In this document: positions 1-5,566 of the stretch, piece by piece | Position numbering within the stretch: position 1 is the first letter of the stretch | Layout of the letters: the number at the start of each line of letters is the position of its first letter | Source of the DNA: an uncultured euryarchaeote | GTDB lineage: Archaea; Thermoplasmatota; Poseidoniia; Poseidoniales; Poseidoniaceae | NCBI GenBank assembly: GCA_937892665.1 | Contig: CALBJF010000246.1 | Coordinates: 1 to 7,217 of the forward strand | Direction: 5' to 3' | Length of the DNA stretch: 7,217 nt | Notes under the pieces: model-generated | What the model saw: the letters and a program-made list of their open reading frames with translations, nothing else | Databases searched by the model: none | Told to the model about the DNA's origin: nothing | Program-made: the position numbers and the translations under genes

Positions 1-773
1 CCGAATGGGTCTACGCCTAAGTCAGACATTGCAGTATGGCCTGATTCCAAAATCCCATTCTCATCAAACATCATCAAAGCAATACCTGGCTCAGAAGAGC
101 CAAGGAAGATTGTTCCATTTATATCGACCATATCACGAAAGAGGACACTGACATGGATGGTGTCATACAGGTCAACATACAAATCGGTCAAGAAGAGATC
201 TTGACTGTTCGCAATGGAAACTGCCCAAACCCATCCCAGTTCCATATTGTATCGAGCAAGGAATGCATTGCCTTCATCAAAATTCTCTTCTTTGCTCAGA
301 GTTGGTAATTCACCAAGGGTCATGTTGCATGCAAGACCTGCACTGCCCAAACAATAGCTTCCTCCAACAATGAGATCACCATCACTCAGCATTGCAATCG
401 AGTCTACTTGGTCGACACCAGAACTTCCAAACGACGTACTAAAATACCATTCATTGGATTCATTTGAAAAGGCAAGAAAACCATCTTTATCGTTGCAAAT
501 ACCAGTTTCACAAACTTGACTCGAATCATGACCATTTTCTCCAATAAGAATTGATGAAACAAACGTACCGCCTACGGCGACGGAATTATTGGCTAACGGT
601 ACAATATCCGTTATCCAATCTTCACTAAAACCTCCAACTGACATGACCCAGCCCAATGTGGCATTCCCTTCTTCTGTGGAAGAGACGAGTTCTAACTCCT
701 GCAAGTTAAGAGGTTCTGGAACGAAAACAGTTGCTAAAACAAGTATCATTAGAACAGAAATCGGTCGATACAT
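1..773 (-). CDS. Exported beta-propeller-like repeat protein, C-terminus cut by window edge
   Basis: The frame is open from an ATG at 773 to the window edge, giving 257 residues and no stop. The N-terminus (MYRPISVLMILVLATVFVPE) has one early Arg followed by a hydrophobic stretch at about residues 5-18, which reads as a Sec signal peptide, so the protein is probably extracellular or surface-bound. The mature part shows loose repeats of about 70 residues starting near W42, W109 and W183. The pattern is Trp, Ser, Gly-Gly, Asp, an Ile/Leu-rich strand, then VGG or LGS, as in VAVGGTF, LIVGGSY and IFLGSS. This resembles SBBP or delta-60 type propeller blades. Two close cysteine pairs (C88/C93, C141/C149) could form loop disulfides. 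No catalytic motif is visible and the function is unknown. No Shine-Dalgarno site precedes the ATG, which suggests a leaderless transcript. Exported with repeats: fairly sure. Exact fold: inferred. Confidence 0.8.
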   Translation of the reverse strand, partial: MYRPISVLMILVLATVFVPEPLNLQELELVSSTEEGNATLGWVMSVGGFSEDWITDIVPLANNSVAVGGTFVSSILIGENGHDSSQVCETGICNDKDGFLAFSNESNEWYFSTSFGSSGVDQVDSIAMLSDGDLIVGGSYCLGSAGLACNMTLGELPTLSKEENFDEGNAFLARYNMELGWVWAVSIANSQDLFLTDLYVDLYDTIHVSVLFRDMVDINGTIFLGSSEPGIALMMFDENGILESGHTAMSDLGVDPF

Positions 774-870
774 GAGCCTCTGAGACACTGCCACTTCATC
801 AATATGTTGCGACTTTGGTTCAACAAAAAACAACGATGTGTTCAAGGACGGTCGGCGTTCGTTCCCACAT
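774..870. promoter_or_regulatory. Divergent intergenic region with possible TATA element
   Basis: This gap of about 97 nt separates the minus-strand exported protein from the plus-strand nuclease gene and must hold the upstream signals of both. The most TATA-like stretch is CAATATG at about 800-806 (CATATTG on the minus strand). It lies roughly 27-33 nt upstream of the minus-strand ATG at 773, the spacing expected for a leaderless archaeal transcript. It could also serve the plus strand. An A6 run sits at 824-829. Neither gene has a recognisable Shine-Dalgarno site here. The promoter call is tentative. Confidence 0.3.
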
Positions 871-1920
871 ATGACGCAACGTCGCGGTAACAATAGACGG
901 GGTGGAGACAATCGTCAACAGAAGAAGCGACGCTACGGCGGACCGAGAAAGGCGAATCTTATCGAACAATCTACCAAGGATATTGAAACCTTCAGGACCA
1001 AGGCCAACAAGCGCTTTGATTATGAGTTCATGGGCGTTCAACCAATTGGATTCCCTGATGAAATGGAAGAACCTAAGTCCTTCAAATTTGAATGGAAATG
1101 CAACCCCGTAAACCTAGCTGATGAAGAACGAATGGCAAATTATGTTGTTCGAAAGGGTGAATTCGGTTGGGTTAACGACGACCGTGTGGATGAAATCGCA
1201 GAATTTGGAAAGTCAACCTCGATTGCAGTTGAACAAGCACTTTCCTTGAGATCGGCTCTACTTCAACAGAAAACAGTGTATGGACATCATAGCATGAAGC
1301 GAAAAAGTACACAGATGCTTCGAGATTACAAACAAGGAACAAGTGTAGTGGAACTCTCAAAGAAATACGATTTTCCTCCAATGAACATATTCCGAACAAT
1401 CCTTGCTGAGAAAGGATGGTCGAAAACGAAAATCAAGGAATCGTTCAAAGCGCCTTCACGATTTTCAGAACGAGAACGTTCTGAATTTGAAAGCGCAGAG
1501 GAAGCAGATCGTGTTTCAAATGTCGATCAAAGCGAAACCCATCTTCGAGCAGATCTCTTCGAAAACATACTAGCGGATTGGTTTGAAGAACAAGGCGTTC
1601 GATTGCGTCGGCAACCTGAATTGGTTAAGGAGCAATCTGTAGATCATGGACGACCAAAGGTCACCCCTGATATCCTCTTCCTCGACCACGTATCCATTAA
1701 TGGAGAACCTGTTGCTTGGATTGACGCAAAGCATTTCTACGGTGCGGATGTTGAATTCCAACGTAAGAAGATGAAGAAACAAATGATGCGATACATCGAC
1801 GAATGGGGAAGCGGAGCGATTGTATTCCGCCACAGTTTCTCAGAGAATCTCTTCCTTCCTGGCGTCCTTATGTTGGATGCAAGCCCATTGGATTTGTCTG
1901 AACTCGATGCTCATTCTTGA
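871..1920 (+). CDS. CDIN1 (C15orf41)-like TPD-domain PD-(D/E)xK nuclease
   Basis: Predicted nuclease of 349 residues, counted from the ATG at 871. An in-frame GTG at 838 would add 11 residues; neither start has a ribosome binding site, and ATG gives a clean basic N-terminus. The first ~30 residues are Arg/Gly/Gln-rich (RRGNNRRGGDNRQQKKRR), probably a disordered nucleic-acid-binding tail. Residues ~143-185 form a helical, HTH-like segment (LRDYKQGTSVVELSKKYDFP). The C-terminus has the hallmark TPD motif (265-267) in KVTPDILFL, then the strand VAWIDAK (282-288). D267 and D285-x-K287 fit the PD-(D/E)xK metal site, and E231 in LFENILADWFEEQG fits the conserved first-helix Glu. The order HTH, helix, TPD, WI(D/E)xK, GxGxxxF matches from memory human CDIN1, the protein mutated in congenital dyserythropoietic anaemia type I. 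Its substrate is unknown. Its last 10 bases overlap the convergent pantoate kinase gene. Confidence 0.82.
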   Translation: MTQRRGNNRRGGDNRQQKKRRYGGPRKANLIEQSTKDIETFRTKANKRFDYEFMGVQPIGFPDEMEEPKSFKFEWKCNPVNLADEERMANYVVRKGEFGWVNDDRVDEIAEFGKSTSIAVEQALSLRSALLQQKTVYGHHSMKRKSTQMLRDYKQGTSVVELSKKYDFPPMNIFRTILAEKGWSKTKIKESFKAPSRFSERERSEFESAEEADRVSNVDQSETHLRADLFENILADWFEEQGVRLRRQPELVKEQSVDHGRPKVTPDILFLDHVSINGEPVAWIDAKHFYGADVEFQRKKMKKQMMRYIDEWGSGAIVFRHSFSENLFLPGVLMLDASPLDLSELDAHS

Positions 1921-2942
1921 TTCATTCGTGATAGAGTGAGCGATGTTTGCTCCACTCCGAACCCAAGTTGTTGAAGTTCAGATGCAAGTATACTGAGTGT
2001 TTCTTCTGAAAGGGGTTCGTTGAGTCTAGTGGGTAAAAGAACACAAGACGTTCCAAGCATGCAGAGACGGATTCGAATACTTGCTTGAAGTTGATGAGCC
2101 TGAATAATCGAACGAACCGATTCGAGTAAGTCCCGACGCGTTGGTTCTTCAAGCATCTTTGAGGCAGTTGCAAATGTTTGAGATTCTTGCAACAGTTTAG
2201 GCCAAACCGTTTCATTCCATTCCAATTCTGATAATGTGTTCACAGCCGCATCACCAGCCTTTGTGATTGTCTTTTTCCAATCAGGATGATCGATGTATTC
2301 CGATGTATGTCTCGACCCTTCTGGTTTCCAAATAAGGAGAACTGGGGTTTGAACCCCAAAGCTTCGAGCATGACCTGGACTTGGAGGAGAGCCAGGTATT
2401 GTTCGTAATTCAACACCACCCACATAGAGACCGAGAACATCTCCTAGACCACCACGGTATCTTCGTTCAATATGATGTGAGATGCGGAAGTATTGTTCAA
2501 TCGCGCCTTGATTCGTCATTTCGAAACATGCAAGAGCTGTTGCGCATAGACCTGCTGCTGACATACCAAACCCTTGGCTTACTGGAAGTTCGAGTTCAAT
2601 GGTCAATGAATAATGAACATCCTCAGGTAAAAGTCGAGCGTTTCGTAATTCATCAATCAGATCAACATACATCTGGGTTTGACCATCAAAGGGTTCTCCA
2701 TGCGATAGGATATTGACCTCAGTACGGCCTTTCCCTTTTATCTCGAGAACATCACGCTGCCAACCAGCCATTTCTTGCCCTTGTTCTTCGGGTTCGGCTT
2801 GTCCAGTAGGATCAATGGTTGCAACAACACCTTTCTCGAGACACATTCCTGCGCCTCGACTTCCTTGATTTCGAGGTAAGATTGCATCATCATGAATTGA
2901 GAACAGCAAGGTGATGTGACCACCAACACGAACTGTTGCCAT
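1911..2942 (-). CDS. Pantoate kinase (archaeal CoA biosynthesis, GHMP family)
   Basis: Phosphorylates pantoate with ATP to 4-phosphopantoate. Archaea use this route in place of bacterial pantothenate kinase; phosphopantothenate synthetase then adds beta-alanine. The 343-residue protein opens with VGGHITLLFSIHDDA, matching the APGHITGFF..HDD start of the family, then GSRGAGMCLEKGV (27-39). The GHMP ATP-binding loop is LPVSQGFGMSAAGLCATAL (119-137), and GLGDVLGLYVGGVELR (165-180) fits the conserved GLGD..GG segment. The start is the ATG at 2942, preceded by a weak GGTGG at 2950-2954. It follows rpo3 by 58 nt on the same strand and may be read through from the ribosomal operon or have its own start. 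No synthetase gene lies in the window. A different GHMP sugar kinase is unlikely given the HIT/HDD and GSRGAG motifs. Confidence 0.9.
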   Translation of the reverse strand: MATVRVGGHITLLFSIHDDAILPRNQGSRGAGMCLEKGVVATIDPTGQAEPEEQGQEMAGWQRDVLEIKGKGRTEVNILSHGEPFDGQTQMYVDLIDELRNARLLPEDVHYSLTIELELPVSQGFGMSAAGLCATALACFEMTNQGAIEQYFRISHHIERRYRGGLGDVLGLYVGGVELRTIPGSPPSPGHARSFGVQTPVLLIWKPEGSRHTSEYIDHPDWKKTITKAGDAAVNTLSELEWNETVWPKLLQESQTFATASKMLEEPTRRDLLESVRSIIQAHQLQASIRIRLCMLGTSCVLLPTRLNEPLSEETLSILASELQQLGFGVEQTSLTLSRMNQE

Positions 2943-2975
2943 AACGTGTCCACCCCATCAATAGGCATCAACATG

Positions 2976-2989
2976 GCGGAAAAATCCGC
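2976..2989 (-). other. Short hairpin between rpo3 and pantoate kinase genes
   Basis: On the minus strand GCGGA-TTTT-TCCGC forms a perfect 5-bp stem with a four-T loop, 11 nt downstream of the rpo3 stop codon. With the adjoining stem base it makes a five-T run. Archaeal termination depends on oligo-T, so this could end or attenuate part of the ribosomal operon transcript, or mark an mRNA processing site. The stem is short and chance formation is possible. Confidence 0.3.
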
Positions 2990-3000
2990 TGTTTGTAGGC

Positions 3001-3933
3001 TCAAGCAAAGGCTCTGGAGAGGTCTTCGCTGATGTTTTGGAAACGGCTCTTCAGTTCTTCAAGTGCAAGATTGAAGATGGTTGATCCAGGCATTGAGCCA
3101 TCGGTTTGGAATGAGAAGACGAAACTTCCCTCAACTGGGTTGAGGACGATTGCATCATCGAAGTCACCATCGCGTCCAGTACCTGGGCCGACTTGGTGAA
3201 GTGCTTTCTCAAGGTCGAGAACTGTTGCAATATCGGTGCACTTCTTGCTCTTGAACAACTTAGCATCGATTGGACGACCATCAGATGTTGAAAGATCGAG
3301 TCCAAACAGAACATCAGCTTTCTTTGGCTTCTTGAGTTCAGCTTCGTAAACAGGCTGGAATGTTACCGCAGATGCTGAAGCCCACTTTGCGTGATCTCGA
3401 CCACGTCCAAGGGTTGCAAACGCAATGAATTCAAGGAATTGACCTTGAGCGAGGTACGTCAAAGGAATTGATTTCATCTCTTCAGAGATGTCAAACAATG
3501 GGTCTGAAACGTTGGTCAGGTCTCCTGCACGAACAACTCGGTGAGGTTCATCACTATCGGAGGATGGACCTTGAACGTTGAGTGTGTAGAGAACTTGGCA
3601 TGATGGGCAACCTTTGTCATCTTCTGCGAGGTTCAAGCAGGCTTCACATTCATCAGGGAAAGCCATGCCTTCTTCTGGATGTGTTGGAATTGGAAGCATT
3701 GCCAATCGGTGTGCAATAACTTCGTCAGGAAGTGCGTTAACCGATTCAAAGATTTCTCCACGATTGTTGTCTTGGTTTACTCCGAGAGTAAACATTACTT
3801 TGCTGATAGCCATCTTCGGTACGTCTGCCATAATAGCACGACGTAGTGCGTTTACTTGTGCAGCATCAGTTCCTTCAACAAGAATCTTGATACTGTTCTC
3901 TCTTGGCCATCCATCTACGATACTTGCCTTCAT
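3001..3933 (-). CDS. rpo3: DNA-directed RNA polymerase subunit D (Rpo3/RpoD)
   Basis: Assembly subunit of archaeal RNA polymerase, equivalent to eukaryotic RPB3 and one half of the bacterial alpha dimer; it pairs with Rpo11 and docks the catalytic subunits. The N-terminal dimerisation strands run to VNALRRAIMADVPKMAI (27-43), followed by LPDEVIAHRLAMLPIP (68-83) and GRGRDHAKWASA (176-187), all family hallmarks. Residues 280-305 (GSMPGSTIFNLALEELKSRF) form the C-terminal dimerisation helix. A cysteine cluster C96-x2-C99-x9-C109-x2-C112 sits where RPB3 binds zinc. Elsewhere there is only C232, so the ferredoxin-like Fe-S domain cysteines found in Sulfolobus Rpo3 are absent. At 310 residues it is somewhat long for the family. 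GGAGG at 3941-3945, seven bases upstream of the ATG, fixes the start. It lies 15 nt after rps11, in the same operon. Confidence 0.96.
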   Translation of the reverse strand: MKASIVDGWPRENSIKILVEGTDAAQVNALRRAIMADVPKMAISKVMFTLGVNQDNNRGEIFESVNALPDEVIAHRLAMLPIPTHPEEGMAFPDECEACLNLAEDDKGCPSCQVLYTLNVQGPSSDSDEPHRVVRAGDLTNVSDPLFDISEEMKSIPLTYLAQGQFLEFIAFATLGRGRDHAKWASASAVTFQPVYEAELKKPKKADVLFGLDLSTSDGRPIDAKLFKSKKCTDIATVLDLEKALHQVGPGTGRDGDFDDAIVLNPVEGSFVFSFQTDGSMPGSTIFNLALEELKSRFQNISEDLSRAFA

Positions 3934-3940
3934 TTCAATT

Positions 3941-3945
3941 CCTCC
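3941..3945 (-). promoter_or_regulatory. Ribosome binding site of rpo3
   Basis: GGAGG on the minus strand with a 7-nt spacer to the ATG at 3933, inside the short gap after rps11. It confirms the annotated start and translation from a polycistronic message. Confidence 0.8.
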
Positions 3946-3948
3946 GAA

Positions 3949-4332
3949 TCAGACACGACGTCCACGACGCCCGCCCTTTTTCTTAGTTCCATCGTGAGCT
4001 ATAGGTGTTACATCCTCGATTCGAGTGATGGTCATACCTGCACGAGTAAGAGCACGGATAGCTGCTTGAGCACCTGGACCAGTGTTGTTGGCTTTGTTGC
4101 CACCTGGTGCACGGTACTTGATGATGAGTTGAGTGAACTCCTTTTCCTTGAGTGTGTCAGCAAGACGTTCTGCAGCACGAGTAGCGGCGAATTGGCCACC
4201 ACTGTCTTTGGAAGACTTGACAACTTGTCCACCGGAACATGTTCCGATGGTTTCAGCACCAGTAAGATCTGTTGCTGTCATGAGAATGTTGTTGTAAGAA
4301 GAAAAGATGTTGACGATTGCTTTACGAGACAT
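3949..4332 (-). CDS. rps11: 30S ribosomal protein S11 (uS11)
   Basis: Component of the small-subunit platform that contacts 16S rRNA near the mRNA exit region. The 127-residue sequence has the typical beginning [21 protein letters not shown], the [14 protein letters not shown] helix (about 88-101), and the near-invariant C-terminus [20 protein letters not shown]. Length is normal for archaeal uS11. A TTG at 4335 would add one residue, but the ATG at 4332 is preferred because it shares its A with the TGA stop of rps4 (TGATG) and has a perfect GGAGGTGA six bases upstream. The coupling suggests that S4 and S11 are made in step. Confidence 0.97.
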   Translation of the reverse strand: MSRKAIVNIFSSYNNILMTATDLTGAETIGTCSGGQVVKSSKDSGGQFAATRAAERLADTLKEKEFTQLIIKYRAPGGNKANNTGPGAQAAIRALTRAGMTITRIEDVTPIAHDGTKKKGGRRGRRV

Positions 4333-4994
4333 CAAGCCTCACCTCCGCCTTCAACTTCTGCTTCTGCACTTGGTGCAGTTTCAGCAGCTTCGTTGACTTC
4401 ATCAGCAAACGGTTTTGTTGCTTCTGGATCAACTTCTTCTTCAGCGTACTCAGCCAACTCACGGCGTCCGTCAATTGCCTTGCGGATTTCGTGTTCTGGA
4501 TTGTTAAGATCACTGGAAGGATGGTATTGGATGATTTCTTCCTCGTCACGGTTGACTGGGTAGGAAGGAATCGAAACCTTTTGGTCACCAATGCAAATGT
4601 GGCCGTGGGTTACAAGTTGACGTGCTTGCTTGAGAGAGCATGCGAGTCCCTTGTAGTAGACCATTGCTTGAAGACGGCGATTGAGAATAGCTTCAGCATT
4701 AAGTGAAAGAATATCGTCAAGAATAGCGTCTTTGGCGATGAATCCCTTGAGGTGAAGTGAGCGAAGAAGATCGTCCTTCTCACGCATTCCGTGACCTTCA
4801 GAGGTGTCAAGTGTACCAATCAAGCGCATGGCTTGGCGTCGATGACGGCGGAGTTGGGACTTAGCCTTCCAGATTTCACGCATGTTCTTCAAGCCGTGAT
4901 TTGCTTGGATGAGGTGCTCTTCTTCGATTCGAGCTTTCTTCCAAGGATGTGGAGGAGTATCGAATTTTGGTCTTGAAAACTTTGGTTCACCCAT
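4332..4994 (-). CDS. rps4: 30S ribosomal protein S4 (uS4)
   Basis: Primary 16S rRNA-binding protein that nucleates small-subunit assembly. Of 220 residues, the N-terminal part ([20 protein letters not shown], then [20 protein letters not shown]) is the archaeal/eukaryotic form. The S4 RNA-binding fold lies at about 105-150 ([20 protein letters not shown], then [20 protein letters not shown]). From residue 184 the protein ends in an acidic, Ala/Glu-rich tail of about 37 residues, likely disordered. This tail makes the protein longer than many archaeal S4 proteins. The start is the ATG at 4994, with a purine-rich GAGGAGTGA site just upstream that touches the rps13 stop. The last codons also carry the ribosome binding site of rps11. 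Confidence 0.97.
   Translation of the reverse strand: MGEPKFSRPKFDTPPHPWKKARIEEEHLIQANHGLKNMREIWKAKSQLRRHRRQAMRLIGTLDTSEGHGMREKDDLLRSLHLKGFIAKDAILDDILSLNAEAILNRRLQAMVYYKGLACSLKQARQLVTHGHICIGDQKVSIPSYPVNRDEEEIIQYHPSSDLNNPEHEIRKAIDGRRELAEYAEEEVDPEATKPFADEVNEAAETAPSAEAEVEGGGEA
4339..4346 (-). promoter_or_regulatory. Ribosome binding site of rps11 within the rps4 coding end
   Basis: GGAGGTGA on the minus strand is a full complement to the archaeal 16S rRNA 3' end, with a 6-nt spacer to the rps11 ATG at 4332. It lies in the codons for the Gly-Gly-Glu near the S4 C-terminus. It decides between the TTG and ATG start options of rps11. Confidence 0.85.
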
Positions 4995-5000
4995 ACTAAA

Positions 5001-5010
5001 TCACTCCTCA
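5001..5010 (-). promoter_or_regulatory. Ribosome binding site of rps4
   Basis: TGAGGAGTGA on the minus strand, 6 nt before the rps4 ATG at 4994. Its first three bases are the rps13 stop codon, so the two genes are tightly coupled. Confidence 0.7.
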
Positions 5011-5478
5011 TTCCTTCTTCCTGCTTACACCGAGTGTAAGTCCACCACGACCATTGCTTCGTCCGCGCTGACCACGTACCTTGTTTCCACTAGCGTGGCG
5101 AACACCACGGTAGCACTTCATGGTACGAAGACGGCTGATGTCTTCTTTGAGTGTAAGTTTGACTTCTTGACCAGTCAAGTGCATGTCGTTACCGGTTTCG
5201 ATGTCTGCTGCACGGTTAACCATCCAGTATGGAACAGTGTTAACGAAGTCTTCGATGGCAAGTCGGAGAGTTTCTTGTTGTTCCACAGTAAGATGTCCTG
5301 CCATTCGAGCAGGATCAAAACCAGTTGTGTTGCAGATTTGAATTGCGCTTCTTACCCCAATTCCTTTGACGGATGTAAGGGCTGAGGATAGCGGTTTGAG
5401 ACCATCCATATCGGTATCTGCCATACGGAGAATGTATGAAAAATCATCTCCTAGTTCTTCTTCCTTTGATTTTGCCAT
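5008..5478 (-). CDS. rps13: 30S ribosomal protein S13 (uS13)
   Basis: Small-subunit head protein that contacts 5S/23S bridges and the P-site tRNA. The 156-residue sequence has the helix-two-turn-helix N-terminal part with SVKGIGVRSAIQICNTTGF (36-54). The rRNA-binding C-terminus is CYRGVRHASGNKVRGQRGRS (122-141), close to the canonical RGxRHxxGLPVRGQRT signature, and it ends GLTLGVSRKKE as in archaeal members. Length is normal for archaea. The ATG at 5478 follows an AGGTGA site at 5485-5490. It appears to be the first gene of the rps13-rps4-rps11-rpo3 operon, separated from the upstream methyltransferase by 88 nt. Confidence 0.97.
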   Translation of the reverse strand: MAKSKEEELGDDFSYILRMADTDMDGLKPLSSALTSVKGIGVRSAIQICNTTGFDPARMAGHLTVEQQETLRLAIEDFVNTVPYWMVNRAADIETGNDMHLTGQEVKLTLKEDISRLRTMKCYRGVRHASGNKVRGQRGRSNGRGGLTLGVSRKKE

Positions 5479-5484
5479 TGAAGT

Positions 5485-5490
5485 TCACCT
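5485..5490 (-). promoter_or_regulatory. Ribosome binding site of rps13
   Basis: AGGTGA on the minus strand, with a 6-nt spacer to the ATG at 5478. It fixes the start of rps13 and shows that its mRNA has a leader rather than being leaderless. Confidence 0.75.
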
Positions 5491-5530
5491 ATACGATGCG
5501 ACATGATGTCAAGCAGTTTTCCGACCAACA

Positions 5531-5560
5531 ACCCCTATATCAAGACCGCGATGCAGGGGT
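5531..5560 (-). promoter_or_regulatory. Leader/promoter region of the ribosomal operon: TATA-like element and hairpin
   Basis: The 88-nt gap between the methyltransferase and rps13 contains, on the minus strand, ACCCCT and AGGGGT arms (5555-5560 and 5531-5536) separated by 18 nt, with a smaller ATC/GAT pairing inside. The TATA-like CTTGATATAG (5535-5544) overlaps the 3' arm and lies about 60 nt before the rps13 ATG, which would give a leader of roughly 30 nt containing the ribosome binding site. This is either the operon promoter or a transcript structure between the two gene groups. There is no T-run after the hairpin, so it is not a typical archaeal terminator. Confidence 0.35.
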
Positions 5561-5566
5561 CCGATT

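Noticed and set aside
589..783. Small plus-strand frame opposite the signal-peptide gene
   Set aside because: The opposite strand gives a better reading: signal peptide, glycine-rich repeats and a long open frame to the window edge.
3856..4563. Plus-strand open frame of 235 codons opposite rpo3, rps11 and rps4
   Set aside because: It runs antisense across highly conserved genes, is Ser/Cys-rich and low in complexity, and resembles no protein family; it is a by-product of codon use on the other strand.
4909..5385. Plus-strand open frame opposite rps13
   Set aside because: Antisense to a clearly recognisable uS13, with no ribosome binding site or domain.
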